Assembly (NCBI RefSeq): GCF_001552195.1
Contig: NZ_BCQS01000004.1
Span: 1-64,000 of the forward strand
Source: Actinomadura latina NBRC 106108
GTDB lineage: Bacteria > Actinomycetota > Actinomycetes > Streptosporangiales > Streptosporangiaceae
Reading direction: 5' to 3'
Length of the DNA stretch: 64,000 nt
Shown: positions 8,278 to 18,200 of the stretch, one piece after another
Layout: each line of letters begins with the position of its first letter
How positions within the stretch are numbered: position 1 is the first letter of the stretch
Program-made: the position numbers and the translations under genes
The notes under the pieces: model-generated
Told to the model about the DNA's origin: nothing
The model's database searches: none
Seen by the model: the letters and a program-made list of their open reading frames with translations, nothing else

Positions 8278-8448
8278 TCACCATCGGTACCAGCGGCCGC
8301 GGCGGCCGCCCGTACCGGCGGGACGGGCCACGAAGCCGATCAGCCACAGCACCAGGACGGCGATCGCGATCCACCACAGGATTTTCAGCGCGAACCCGGC
8401 GCCGGCCAGAATGAGAATGAGCAGAAGAACCAGTAGCAACGGAACCAT
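8278..8448 (-). CDS. Small hydrophobic membrane protein (56 residues)
   Basis: A short gene read directly from the minus strand. GGAGGTG lies about 6 bases before the ATG at 8448, and the stop is at 8278-8280. The peptide opens with MVPLLLVLLLILILAGAGF, has a second hydrophobic span (ILWWIAIAVLVLWLIGFV), and ends in a basic tail (GGRRGRWYRW). That gives two membrane segments with a positive C-terminus, like small stress-associated membrane proteins of the DUF5670/lmo0937 type found next to general-stress genes. It sits downstream of the stressosome region and has its own terminator. The exact role is unknown. Confidence 0.75.
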   Translation of the reverse strand: MVPLLLVLLLILILAGAGFALKILWWIAIAVLVLWLIGFVARPAGTGGRRGRWYRW

Positions 8449-8566
8449 GTGTGCACCTCCGGCCCCGGATATGCCCTTCCAATGCCGAACTATTCCGCGT
8501 CCTTGACCCGTGTTCTACTCGCGGCGACGGAAAGGAATGGGCGCGTCCGCGGAAATCGGTATGCAC

Positions 8567-10150
8567 TCACTCAGGGTCACGGCGCATGACGATGAGGGCG
8601 ACGTCGTCCTCCCGGGGGCCGAACTCGGCGATGATGCGGTCGCTGAACTTCTCCAGGTCGTCGTCCACATGCCCGGCGACGGCGCGCAGCCGCTCCAGAT
8701 TGGTGCCCATCGGGACGCCGCGCTCCTCGATCAGCCCGTCGGTGATCAGCACGACGGTGCCGCCGGGCGGCACCGTGAGTTCCTCGGTCCCGACCTGGTT
8801 GACGGGGAAACCGAGCAGCAGGCCGCCGCGGCCGCTGTACTCGACCCGGTCCCCGGCGGCGTGCAGCGGAGGAGGGTGCCCGGCGTTGGCCACCTGCAGC
8901 GTCCCGGTCCGCGGGTCCAGGGTCATCAAGATCATGGTGGCCGTCTGATCGTCGTGGTAGCGCTGCAGCACATCGTTGAGGAGTTCGAGGATCGCGACGG
9001 CGCCGTGCCCCTCCTCGGCGAAGGCGCGCAGCGCATGCCGCAGCTCGGCCATGACGGTGGCGGCGTGCAGGGAGTGCCCCTGGACGTCCCCGATGGCGAT
9101 CAGCACGTCGTCGCCCCGGTCGATGACCTCGTAGAAGTCGCCGCCGACCTCGGCCTGGTCGCTGGCCGGCTCGTAGCGGACGGCGAACGTCCAGCCGGGC
9201 ACGACGGGCCGGGACGCCGGCAGCAGGCTGCGCTGGAGGGTCAGGGAGATCAGGTGCTCCACCGTGTACGAGCGCAGCGCCTCCATGGCCAGGGCGAGCG
9301 CCTGCCCGAGCTGGCGCAGCAGGTTGGCGTCGTCCTCGTCGGACGCTCCGTGCGCCGCGATCGCGACGCCGATCGGGGGACGGTCCGGCTTGATCCGCGA
9401 GGTGACCAGGAGGACGTCGTCGTTCTCGACGGCGCTGTCCGGCAGCAGCTCCCGCCACCGCCCGGCGGAGACGGGCACGACACGGGTGCCGGTGCCGTCG
9501 CCGAGCCCGGTCAGCTGCGCCAGCTCCGCGGGCATGCCGGCCGGGGACTTCCTCGACAGCGGCTCACCGCTCAGCGTGACGGTTCGTCTCACCCGGCCGT
9601 CCGGAGGGAGGAGGAACACGGACGCGGGCTCGCCGAAGATCTCGAAGGCGCCGCGCGCCGCGACCACCGCGAGCGCGTCGAAGGTCTGGGCGGCGTTGAT
9701 GGCCAGGGACGTCCGGGTGAAGGCGGCCATCCGGTCGGCGATGCGCTCGGCCCGGCGCCGGGCCCGATAGTAGCGCAGCACCGCCTCGGCGGTGGCGATG
9801 AACTCGCCCGGATCGATCGGGTCGGTCATGTAGGCGTCGGCACCGCGCTGCAGCCCGTCGGTGCGGTCGGCGACCTCGACCGCCGTGGCGGAGATGTGGA
9901 TCACGGGCAGGGCCGCCGTGGCGGGCGAGCCCTTGATCTGTTCGCAGACCTCCATGCCGTTGACGTCGGGGAGCTGGATGTCCAGGACGACCAGTTCCAC
10001 CTCGTGTTCGGCGAGCCGTTCCCAGACCTGCGCGGCGGACGCGGCCTCGATGACGGTGTGGCCGGCGCGGCGCAGCCAGCTGCCGATGATGTACCGCTTG
10101 GTGTCGTTGTCGTCGACGACGAGGGTCGTGTACGAGGGACGGTCGCTCAT
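8567..10150 (-). CDS. REC-GAF-PP2C (RsbU/SpoIIE-type) phosphatase
   Basis: A 527-residue protein. Residues 1-125 form a canonical receiver with D13/D14 and phospho-acceptor D57 (LVVLDIQLPDVNG). A GAF-like middle (about 150-290) is followed by a SpoIIE-type PP2C phosphatase with metal motifs VGGDFYEV, GDVQGHS and EDDVALIV. Such proteins dephosphorylate STAS anti-anti-sigma factors, here on a phosphorylation or ligand cue. Its ATG overlaps the stop of the upstream hybrid kinase gene by 4 bases (ATGA), so the kinase is the obvious phosphodonor candidate. It is the last gene of the rsbR operon. Confidence 0.9.
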   Translation of the reverse strand: MSDRPSYTTLVVDDNDTKRYIIGSWLRRAGHTVIEAASAAQVWERLAEHEVELVVLDIQLPDVNGMEVCEQIKGSPATAALPVIHISATAVEVADRTDGLQRGADAYMTDPIDPGEFIATAEAVLRYYRARRRAERIADRMAAFTRTSLAINAAQTFDALAVVAARGAFEIFGEPASVFLLPPDGRVRRTVTLSGEPLSRKSPAGMPAELAQLTGLGDGTGTRVVPVSAGRWRELLPDSAVENDDVLLVTSRIKPDRPPIGVAIAAHGASDEDDANLLRQLGQALALAMEALRSYTVEHLISLTLQRSLLPASRPVVPGWTFAVRYEPASDQAEVGGDFYEVIDRGDDVLIAIGDVQGHSLHAATVMAELRHALRAFAEEGHGAVAILELLNDVLQRYHDDQTATMILMTLDPRTGTLQVANAGHPPPLHAAGDRVEYSGRGGLLLGFPVNQVGTEELTVPPGGTVVLITDGLIEERGVPMGTNLERLRAVAGHVDDDLEKFSDRIIAEFGPREDDVALIVMRRDPE

Positions 10151-11871
10151 CGGACGGTTCCCCGTGCTCGCGGCGCCCGGGCGCGTACGACGGCGTCGGC
10201 GAGCATCGCCGGGGAGACCTGGTCCTCCGCCAGTACCGCGTCGACGCGTTCCCGCCCGGCATCGTCCGGGTGGGCGCCGGCCGCGGAGGCGATCAGCACC
10301 ACGACGCTCCCGGGCACCGGCCGGGCCAGCGCGGCGGTGACGTCGGACGCCGGCAGATTCGGGCCGAGCAGGACCAGGCCGGGCGGGTCCGCGGCGATCA
10401 GGTCGCGGGCGGCCGCTCCGTCCGAAACCTCGCTGACGCGTCCGGCGGCGCCGTCGAGCACGGCGCGCAGAGCACGGCGGGCGGCCTCATCACCGTCGGC
10501 GATCAGGACGTGGCCGAAGCCGAGGTCGCCCAGGTTCCGGTGCGGGGGCAGCCGCAGGGTCACCGTGGTGCCGGCGCCGGGCTCGCTGGTCAGCAGGAGG
10601 TCGCCGCCGAGGGCGCGGGCGAGGTGCCGGGAGTAGGGCAGGCCCAGCCCGGTTCCGCCGCGCTTGCCGCGCGGCACCTGGTAGAACTCCTCGAAGACGC
10701 GTTCCCGCTCGCCGGGAGGGATGCCCACACCGGTGTCGGCGACGATGAACTCCAGGTGGTCCGGGGTCTGCCGTACGGTCAGCCGCACCTCTCCCTCGTC
10801 GGTGAACTTCAGCCCGTTGGCCAGCAGGTTCCGCAGGATGCGGGTCAGCATCTCCTCGTCGGTGACCACGTCGGCGGGCGCGGCCGGGTCGGTCTCCGTC
10901 CGCAGCTCCACGCCCGCCTGCTCGGCCATCGGCGCCAGCAGCTCCGACAGCCGCCGCAGCAGGGACGGCATCCGGACCACGGTCCGGCGCGGCGCCAGCC
11001 GGCCCTGTTCGGCCTTGGCCATGTCCAGCAGCTCCCCCACCAGCGACAGCAGCGTCTCCCCGGCATCGGCGATCAGGGAGATCTGGTGACGCTGCTCCCC
11101 GGTGAGGGACTCCGCGGCGGGGTCGAGCAGCAGCCGGGTGAGGCCGATGATCCCGTTGACGGGGGTGCGCAGTTCGTGGCTGACGTTGGCCCAGAACCGG
11201 TTCTTGACCGCTCCCGCCTCGCGCAGCTGGTCGGACTTCTCCTCCAGCTCGGCGTACAGCGCCACGACGCCGCGGTTGGTCTCCTCCAGCTCCGTGGAGA
11301 GCTCGCTGTAGAGCGCCATGACACCGTGGTTGGTCTCCTCCAGCTCGGCGTTGAGCAGCCGGAGTTCCTCGCGCTGGCGCCGGACGTCCTCCAGTGCCTC
11401 GATGAGCTCGGCGTTCTGGGTCCGCAGCTCCTCCAGCGCGGGGACGGGACGCAGCCGTCCCAGCCTTCCGCGCAGCTCGTCCAGCGCGGGGCCGTCCACC
11501 GCGCCGGTGTCGGGCGGGAGGTTCTTGCGCAGCCGGACGCCCGGCCCGGCCGGCGTCTCCATCTCCTCGACCGAGTCGAGCAGGCGCGCGGCGGCGGCGT
11601 CCCCCTCCCGCGGGAGGTCCACGCCCTCGACGGGCTCGGCGCCCAGCTCCACCACCAGGCCGGGCGGATGCCCGCGGTCCAGGAGGAACACCACGGTGGC
11701 CGCGCCGGCATGGGCGAACAGCTCGCGGCCGACTTCGCTGAGCGCCGTGGCGACCCGCACCTGGTCCTGCGCGTCCAGCCGCAGCGCGGCGGCGACCTGC
11801 CGACCGGCCTGCCGGACGGCGAAGACGCTCTGCTCGTCCGATATCCGCAGGCGCAGCAGTTCCTCGGCCAC
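10147..11871 (-). CDS. Hybrid histidine kinase with RsbT-like N-terminus and degenerate receiver
   Basis: A 574-residue protein. Residues 1-120 resemble a truncated RsbT/RsbW-type ATPase region. Then comes a long coiled coil (about 145-225, rich in LEELRTQNAEL-like heptads), the HisKA box SHELRTPVN with the His near residue 233, and a complete HATPase (NLLANGLKF, DTGVGIPPGE, GTGLGLPYSR). The C-terminal ~120 residues look like a receiver (VLIADGDEA), but the acceptor strand reads LVLLGPNLP with no Asp, so it is probably inactive for phosphotransfer. It lies between the ATPase-PP2C fusion and the REC-GAF-PP2C gene and likely signals to the latter. Confidence 0.88.
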   Translation of the reverse strand: MAEELLRLRISDEQSVFAVRQAGRQVAAALRLDAQDQVRVATALSEVGRELFAHAGAATVVFLLDRGHPPGLVVELGAEPVEGVDLPREGDAAAARLLDSVEEMETPAGPGVRLRKNLPPDTGAVDGPALDELRGRLGRLRPVPALEELRTQNAELIEALEDVRRQREELRLLNAELEETNHGVMALYSELSTELEETNRGVVALYAELEEKSDQLREAGAVKNRFWANVSHELRTPVNGIIGLTRLLLDPAAESLTGEQRHQISLIADAGETLLSLVGELLDMAKAEQGRLAPRRTVVRMPSLLRRLSELLAPMAEQAGVELRTETDPAAPADVVTDEEMLTRILRNLLANGLKFTDEGEVRLTVRQTPDHLEFIVADTGVGIPPGERERVFEEFYQVPRGKRGGTGLGLPYSRHLARALGGDLLLTSEPGAGTTVTLRLPPHRNLGDLGFGHVLIADGDEAARRALRAVLDGAAGRVSEVSDGAAARDLIAADPPGLVLLGPNLPASDVTAALARPVPGSVVVLIASAAGAHPDDAGRERVDAVLAEDQVSPAMLADAVVRARAPRARGTVR

Positions 11872-11874
11872 GCT

Positions 11875-12921
11875 TCACCTCCAGCCGGCCGTGGTCACGG
11901 CCAGGACTCCGCGGTCGTCGTGCCGTACCCCCGCCTCGCGCATCAGGTCGGCGGCGAGCAGCAGCGGGTCGCGGCCGGGGCCGGGGCGGCCGGCGGCGTC
12001 CCACTTGGCGGTCAGCCCGTCCGAGTGCAGCACCACCGCCGCGCCCTGGGGCAGGTCGTACACCTGCTCGCGCAGCCTCCGGGCCTGCGCGCCCGCGATC
12101 CCCGGGACGGAGACCATGCCGTGCCGGCGATCGCGTCCGATGATCCATCCGGCGACGTTCCCGAGCCCGGCGAACCGCACCACGCCCTTCGCGGGCTCCA
12201 CGACGGCCACCGCGACCGCGCCGCCCCGGGTCGGGCCCAGCCGCCGGTGCACCTGTGTCAGAAGGTCGGCGGGACCGGCGGGAAGCGCGGCCTCCCGCAC
12301 CGCCGCGACGGCCTCCGACGCCGCGCGCGCCGCCATCGGGCCGTGCCCGAGCCCGTCGCAGAGCATCGCGTAGACGGTCCCGTCCTCCAGCCGGGCGGCG
12401 TAGGCGTCACCGCACTCCTGCTCGCCCTCGATCGGGCGCGTCAACCCGGCGAAGGGCAGGCCGGCCGGCGCAGGGGCGGTCCCTTCGCCGCCCGGGTGCA
12501 GGAAGCGCGCGAACAGCACGGTGCCGGTCCGCGGGACGGAGTGGACGCCGCTGTGGTCGGCGAGCCGCTCGATGGCCCCCAGGCCGATGCCCAGGGTGCC
12601 GGTCGTGGAGCGTCCGTCCAGCTGGGAGCCGGGCACGTCGCCGATGCCGGGTCCCCGGTCCAGGCAGACGATCTCCAGCGCGGCGTCGTCGCCGGCGCGC
12701 ACCACCCGCACGAGCATCTCACCCTGCACGGCGTGCTTGACCAGGTTGGTGGCCGCCTCGGTCACCGCGATCTGGATCTGGGCCACGCGCGCCGCGGTGA
12801 ATCCGACCCGCTCGGCCAGCCGGACGGCATGGCGCCGCGCCCCCGCGGCCGCGCTGGGCTCCTCCGCCCGGGCCCACACCGCGTCGCCGGTGAGCGGGCT
12901 GCTCACCCAGCGGGCCGTCAA
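11875..12921 (-). CDS. HATPase-PP2C fusion (RsbT/RsbX-like)
   Basis: About 348 residues. The N-terminal half is a serine-kinase-type HATPase (IAVTEAATNLVKHA, DRGPGIGDVP, TGTLGIGLGA). The C-terminal half is a compact PP2C of the RsbX/SpoIIE kind (GDAYAARLEDG, CDGLGHGPMA, HSDGLTAKW, HDDRGVLAV). The TTG at 12921 overlaps the rsbT stop (TTGA) and is the chosen start; a GTG at 12906 is the alternative. In Bacillus, RsbX dephosphorylates RsbS and RsbR to reset the stressosome. Fusion to an ATPase half suggests one polypeptide doing both opposing activities, or the ATPase part serving to dock partners. Confidence 0.85.
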   Translation of the reverse strand: MTARWVSSPLTGDAVWARAEEPSAAAGARRHAVRLAERVGFTAARVAQIQIAVTEAATNLVKHAVQGEMLVRVVRAGDDAALEIVCLDRGPGIGDVPGSQLDGRSTTGTLGIGLGAIERLADHSGVHSVPRTGTVLFARFLHPGGEGTAPAPAGLPFAGLTRPIEGEQECGDAYAARLEDGTVYAMLCDGLGHGPMAARAASEAVAAVREAALPAGPADLLTQVHRRLGPTRGGAVAVAVVEPAKGVVRFAGLGNVAGWIIGRDRRHGMVSVPGIAGAQARRLREQVYDLPQGAAVVLHSDGLTAKWDAAGRPGPGRDPLLLAADLMREAGVRHDDRGVLAVTTAGWR

Positions 12922-13328
12922 CGGGCCCACTTCGCCACCGTCACCGTGGTGCCCGCGCCGACCTCGGTCTCCAGCGTGAACTCGTCGACGAGCCGCCGCG
13001 CGCCGGGCAGACCCAGGCCCAGGCCGCCGCCGGTCGTCCACCCCTCGCTGAGCGCCTGCGCGACGTCGGGGATGCCCGGCCCCGTGTCGGTGAACACGAG
13101 CCGGACGCCGGGCCGGCCGCGTTCGCTGACGACCGGCTCCACCAGGGCGGTGCCTCCGCCGCCGTACACGAAGGTGTTGCGGGCCAGCTCGCTGGCCGCG
13201 GTCACGATCTTGGTCTGGTCCACCAGCGACATGCCGGCCGCCGCGGCGGCGGCCCGCACGACCTGCCGGACCTGCACCACGTCCTCGTTGGAGGCGATGG
13301 GCAGCGGGGCGCCCGGCGGGGTCGTCAC
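12918..13328 (-). CDS. rsbT: RsbT serine/threonine switch kinase
   Basis: A 136-residue GHKL-fold kinase. ASELARNTFVYGGGG is the N box, FTDTGPGIPDV the G1 box and GGGLGLGLPGARRL the G2 box. In the stressosome RsbT is bound by RsbS/RsbR, phosphorylates both under stress and is released to activate a PP2C phosphatase. The ATG overlaps the rsbS stop by 4 bases. Family length and gene order (R-S-T) make the assignment firm. The released kinase could activate either PP2C gene in the same operon. Confidence 0.93.
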   Translation of the reverse strand: MTTPPGAPLPIASNEDVVQVRQVVRAAAAAAGMSLVDQTKIVTAASELARNTFVYGGGGTALVEPVVSERGRPGVRLVFTDTGPGIPDVAQALSEGWTTGGGLGLGLPGARRLVDEFTLETEVGAGTTVTVAKWAR

Positions 13329-13711
13329 CGGTCGTCCACGGAGCCCGGCACCACCGCGGGCAGCGGGGCGCCGAGCAGTCGCATGCCCTTCTCCAGATTC
13401 AGCGCGGTTCGCACGTCACCGAGGGAGAGCCCCAGCTCCACCAGCGTGATCGCCACGGCGGGGCGCATGCCCACCACCACCGTCTCGGCGTCCATCAGGC
13501 GCGACATCGACGCGATGGTGGCGAACATCCGTCCGATGAAGGAGTCGACGATGTCGACCGCGGTGATGTCGATGATCACGCCGCGGGCGCCGGTGCCGAC
13601 GATGCGCTCGGCCAGGTCCTCCTGGAGCGCGAGGACGGTCTGGTCCTGCAGATCGACCTGGATCGACACCAGCAGGACCTGACCGATCTTGAGAATCGGC
13701 ACCCGCTCCAT
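13325..13711 (-). CDS. rsbS: RsbS stressosome STAS protein
   Basis: A 128-residue single STAS domain starting at ERVPILKIGQ. The predicted phospho-serine is S57 in AVDIVDSFIGRM, equivalent to the serine phosphorylated by RsbT in Bacillus. The start is fixed by the TGATG overlap with rsbR (1-base overlap at 13711). RsbS forms the stressosome core with RsbR and sequesters RsbT. Confidence 0.93.
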   Translation of the reverse strand: MERVPILKIGQVLLVSIQVDLQDQTVLALQEDLAERIVGTGARGVIIDITAVDIVDSFIGRMFATIASMSRLMDAETVVVGMRPAVAITLVELGLSLGDVRTALNLEKGMRLLGAPLPAVVPGSVDDR

Positions 13712-14547
13712 CAGGCGCTCGTCCTCTCGCTCACGTGGATCCCGCTCTTCTCCAGCGCGTACGCCAGTGCGTCGGCCAGGGTCGCCTTGGTGGCGATCTC
13801 GCCGAACTCGATCCCCAGCGCCACGATCGTCTGGGCGATCTGCGGCCGGATACCGGAGATCACGCACTCGGTCCCCATCAGCCGGGCGGCCATCACCGTC
13901 TTCAGCAAGTGCTGGGCGACCTCGGTGTCGACGGCGGGCACCCCCGTGATGTCGAGGACCGCGAACCGGGATCCGGTCTCGACGAGCCGTTCCAGCAGCG
14001 TCTCCATGACCACCTGCGTGCGGGCCGAGTCGAGCGTGCCGACCAGCGGCACCCCGAGGATCCCGTCCCACAGCTTCACCACCGGCGTGGACAGCTCCAT
14101 CAGCTGCTCCATCTGGTCGGCGATGACCTGCTCGCGGGCGGCGGCATAGATCTCGAAGGTCACGAGCCCCAGCTCGTCGAGACGGGCGGAGAACGAGGCG
14201 AACTCGGCGTAGGCCTCGGTGTCGCCGGACGCCTCCACCTCTTCCAGCACCGCCTGCTTGAGCGCGAAGACGCTGGTCGCGGTCTCGGTGGGGCTGAACC
14301 CCTGCCGGGCGCGGCTGCGGGACACCTCCGCCAGCGCGGCGCGCAGCTCTCCGGCCGCCTCCTCGTCCCCGCCGATGACCGTCCGCTCGATGAGCGTGTA
14401 CAGCTCGCCCAGTTCCGTCCTCAGCTCGTCGGCGGTGAGCCGCCCGCGCACGCCCTCGGCGGCGAGCTCCACCCAGCGGCCGAGCAGCGCCTTCCGCCGC
14501 GACCTCAGCAGCTTTGGAAGATGCGTCCTGTCCGACCCACCGCTCAT
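13711..14547 (-). CDS. rsbR: RsbR-type stressosome sensor
   Basis: A 278-residue protein. The N-terminal ~150 residues are an all-helical RsbRD-like sensory domain (LLGRWVELAAEGVRGRL onward). The C-terminal STAS domain begins at MELSTPVVKLWDGIL, with the conserved Thr-containing loop ITGVPAVDTEVAQHL. No haem- or flavin-binding signature is obvious, so the stimulus is unknown. A GAGGGGAG ribosome binding site precedes the ATG at 14547. It is first in the operon R-S-T-(ATPase/PP2C)-(hybrid kinase)-(REC-GAF-PP2C). Confidence 0.92.
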   Translation of the reverse strand: MSGGSDRTHLPKLLRSRRKALLGRWVELAAEGVRGRLTADELRTELGELYTLIERTVIGGDEEAAGELRAALAEVSRSRARQGFSPTETATSVFALKQAVLEEVEASGDTEAYAEFASFSARLDELGLVTFEIYAAAREQVIADQMEQLMELSTPVVKLWDGILGVPLVGTLDSARTQVVMETLLERLVETGSRFAVLDITGVPAVDTEVAQHLLKTVMAARLMGTECVISGIRPQIAQTIVALGIEFGEIATKATLADALAYALEKSGIHVSERTSA

Positions 14548-14698
14548 CGACCGTGCTCCCCTCGATCACGCGCGAACCCGGTCGAGATCACGCGACAGTC
14601 CTGCCGGAACAGTACCGCCCACATTTGAGCATTACGGACATGACGGGCAAACTGCATGGCGTTTCACGGGCACACCCCCGACGGCCGCCGACGTCCCG

Positions 14699-15058
14699 TC
14701 ACGCCCGGCGCGCGGCGGCGATCGCCTCGTCCACCGTGGGGTGGAAGACGAAGATCTGGTCGAGTCCGATGATCCGGAAGACGTCGAGGAGGTCGGGGCT
14801 CAGCCCGGCGAGCAGCAACCGGCCGCCGGCCGGCTTCGCGCGCTTGTAGGCGTTGATGAGCACGGTGATCCCCGTCGAATCGCAGTAGGCGAGTCCGGTC
14901 AGGTCGACCACGACGCTCTTGCCGGGGGAGAACGGCACCGCGTCCAGGGCCTCCCGGAGGAGCGGGGCGGTGTGGTGATCGAGGTCTCCGGCGACGTGCA
15001 GGACGGGGACTTCGGCATCCTGCGACGAAAGGTCGACGGTGAGGTTGTTGTGCGTCAC
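14699..15058 (-). CDS. STAS anti-anti-sigma factor
   Basis: A 119-residue SpoIIAA/RsbV-like STAS protein with the phospho-serine motif YCDSTGITVL (S61). A GTG start at 15058 is preceded by CAGGAG. It lies between the stressosome operon and the divergent giant sensor gene and is probably a substrate of one of the local PP2C phosphatases and serine kinases. Its cognate anti-sigma factor and sigma factor are not in the window. Confidence 0.9.
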   Translation of the reverse strand: MTHNNLTVDLSSQDAEVPVLHVAGDLDHHTAPLLREALDAVPFSPGKSVVVDLTGLAYCDSTGITVLINAYKRAKPAGGRLLLAGLSPDLLDVFRIIGLDQIFVFHPTVDEAIAAARRA

Positions 15059-15205
15059 CTAAAAGGCTCCTGTGGGGATGGTGCTGGCCGGGGGGTGGAA
15101 GGTCTCGCCAAGAAACTGGTTTATCCTATTTTTCCTGCGCATCACCTCTTCCCCGCCCCCGGCGGGTAACCCAGACGAGCGGAGAGGCCGCCGGAAGGAC
15201 GTCCC

Positions 15206-18200
15206 GTGACCCGACCCGACGGTGGTGAGCACGGCGTGCCGGCCGCGGCCGGGACGGACGTGTTCGGCGCCGATCACGAGGTCGGCCGCCATCTCGCCGC
15301 GGTCGACTGGGCGGCGACCCCGCTCGGCCCGCCCGCCGCCTGGCCGCAGAGCCTGCGGACGGCGGTGAGCATCCTGCTGTCGTCCCGGTTCTCCATGTGG
15401 ATGGCGTGGGGCCCGGAGCTGACGTTCTTCTGCAACGCCGCCTACCGGCGCGACACCCTGGGCCGCAAGTACCCCTGGGCGCTGGGCCGCCCGGCCCGCG
15501 AGGTGTGGGCGGAGATCTGGGACGACATCGGCCCGCGTATCGACACCGTCCTCACCACGGCGGAGGCGACCTGGGACGACGCGCTGCTGCTGTTCCTGGA
15601 GCGGTCGGGGTACACCGAGGAGACGTACCACACCTTCTCCTACAGTCCGCTGCGCGACGACGCCGGCACCGTGGTCGGCATGCTCTGCGTGGTCAGCGAG
15701 GAGACCGAGAGGGTCATCGGCGAGCGGCGGATGGCGACGCTGCGGGACCTCGGTTCCGACCTCAGCGCGGTGCGCACCGAGTCGGAGGCGCTGGCCTTCG
15801 CCCACCGGCAGCTGGACCGCAACCGGCAGGATCTTCCGTTCACGGTGACGTACCTGTTCGACGAGGCCGGGGCGGCCCGGCTGGCGAGTGCGACGGGACT
15901 CTCCGCCGGGCATCCGGCCGCGCCGCCCGCGCTGCCCGCCGGTGGCACCGGCCCGGGGGCGGTGTGGCCCGCGGCGGCACTGGCCCGGGGCGAATCGGTA
16001 CTGGTGCCGCTGAACGGCGGCCCGTTCACCGGGCTACCGGCCGGGGGCTGGTCGCAGCCGCCCGTCCAGGCGCTGGTCGTGCCGCTGCTGCAGCAGGGGG
16101 ACGCGCCGTACGGGTTCCTGGTGGCCGCGCTGAACCGGTACCGGCCGCTGGAGGAGGGCTACCGCGGGTTCGTGGAGCTGACGGCCGGGCACCTCGCGGC
16201 GGGGATCGCCAGTGCCCGCAGCTACCAGGCCCAGCAGCGGCGAGCCGAGGAACTGGCCGAGCTGGACCGCGCGAAGACGACCTTCTTCTCCAACATCAGC
16301 CACGAGTTCCGCACCCCCCTCAACCTGATCATGGGGCCGGTGGAGGAACTGCGCGGCCGGCTGGCGGACGCCGGCGACGACGTCCGCCAGGACCTGGAGG
16401 TCGTCCACCGCAACGGGCTGCGGCTGGGAAAGCTGGTCAACGCCCTGCTGGACTTCTCCCGCATCGAGGCGGGCCGGATGCAGGCGACCTACGAGCCGGC
16501 CGACCTGCCGGCGGTCACCGCGGAACTGGCCAGCGTCTTCCGTTCCGCCATCGACAGGGCCGGCCTCGACTTCGACGTCGACTGCCCGCCGCTGCCCGAA
16601 CCCGTCCACCTCGACCACGGCATGTGGGAGAAGGTGATCCTCAACCTGCTCAGCAACGCGCTGAAGTTCACCTTCGACGGCGGTATCCGCGTCTCCGTCC
16701 GGGCCGAGGATGGGCACGCCCGGGTCACCGTCGCCGACACCGGGATCGGCGTGCCCGCGGCAGAGATGCCGCGGCTGTTCGAGCGGTTCCACCGCATCGA
16801 GAACGCCCGTTCGCGGTCCAACGAGGGCAGCGGCATCGGCCTGGCCCTGGTCAAGGAGCTGATCGGCCTGCAGGGCGGCACCATCACCGCCGACAGCCGT
16901 GAGGGCGAGGGCACCCGTTTCACCATCCGGCTTCCCTTCGGGACCGCCCACCTGCCCGCCGGGGCCCTCGGCTCGCCGGGCGCCCCGGCGGTGTCGGAGA
17001 CCGCCGATCCCTACGTGCAGGAGGCGCTGCGCTGGCTGCCCGGCGAGCCCGCCGGCCACGGCACCCCGCCGGACGCGGCGGGGGCGCCTTCTTCCGATCC
17101 GGCGTCCCCCGAGGGACCCGCCGCGGCGGCCACGGTGCTGGTCGCCGACGACAACGGCGACATGCGCGAATACCTCGGCCGGCTGCTGCGCGGCGCCGGC
17201 TACCGGGTCGGCACCGCCGCCGACGGCCGCGCCGCACTGGAGGCGGTGCGCCGGGACGCTCCCGATCTGGTGGTCAGCGATGTGATGATGCCCCGCCTGA
17301 ACGGGCTGGAGCTGGTGGCCGAGCTGCGCGCCGACCCGCGCACCGCGGCCGTGCCGGTGCTGCTGCTGTCGGCCCGCGCCGGGCAGGAGGCGTCGATCGA
17401 GGGCCTGCGGGCGGGCGCGGACGACTACCTGCTCAAACCGTTCGCCGCGGCGGACCTGCTGGCCCGGGTCCGGGCGAACGTGGAACTGGCCAGAATGCGC
17501 AACCACCATGCCCGCTGGCGCACCGCACTGGTCGACTCCCTGCAGGAGGCGTTCTTCGTCTGCGACGAGGACGGCGCCGTCATCGAGATCAACGCGGCGT
17601 TCACCGACGTCCTCGGCTACGGGCCGGCGGATCTGCCCTACTCCCGGGTGCACCCCTGGTGGCCGGACGAGGAGACCGACCCCGAGGCGCACCGGATGGT
17701 CGCCGACGCCGTCGCCACCCTGCTGGGCCGGGTGCGCGGCACCTACACCATCCCCGTCGACCATCGCGACGGGCACCGGCTGTGGATCACCACCTCCTTC
17801 AACCATGTCCACGACCCCGACACCGGGCGGCGCGTCGTCGTGGGAACCTTCCGCGACGTCACCGCCGAGCACTACGCCATCCAGCGCGAGAGCGCCCTGG
17901 CGGCGCTGAGCCTGCGCCTCGCCGGAGCCGCCGGCCTGCCGGACGCGCTGGCCGGCGCGCTGGACGAACTGCGGGAGCTGTGGCAGGCCCGGCGCGTGCT
18001 CGCCGTCCTCTTCACGGACGGCGAGCCGCCCGTCCTCACCTCCACCGACCCGGACCTGACCTGGCAGGCGCTCCCCGAGCGGCGCCGCCGGGAGCTGGGC
18101 GCCCTGCGCGCACATCCCACGCTCACCCCGTCGGCGGAGCATCCGGCCGCCATCACCCTGGAACACCCCCGGGGCACCCTGGCGGTCTGGGTGGAGCTGA

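Noticed and set aside
14548-15205. SigB-type promoter (GTTT...GGGTAA) for the stress genes
   Set aside because: GTTT and GGGTAA elements occur near 15119 and 15163 but the spacing (about 40 bases) is far too long.
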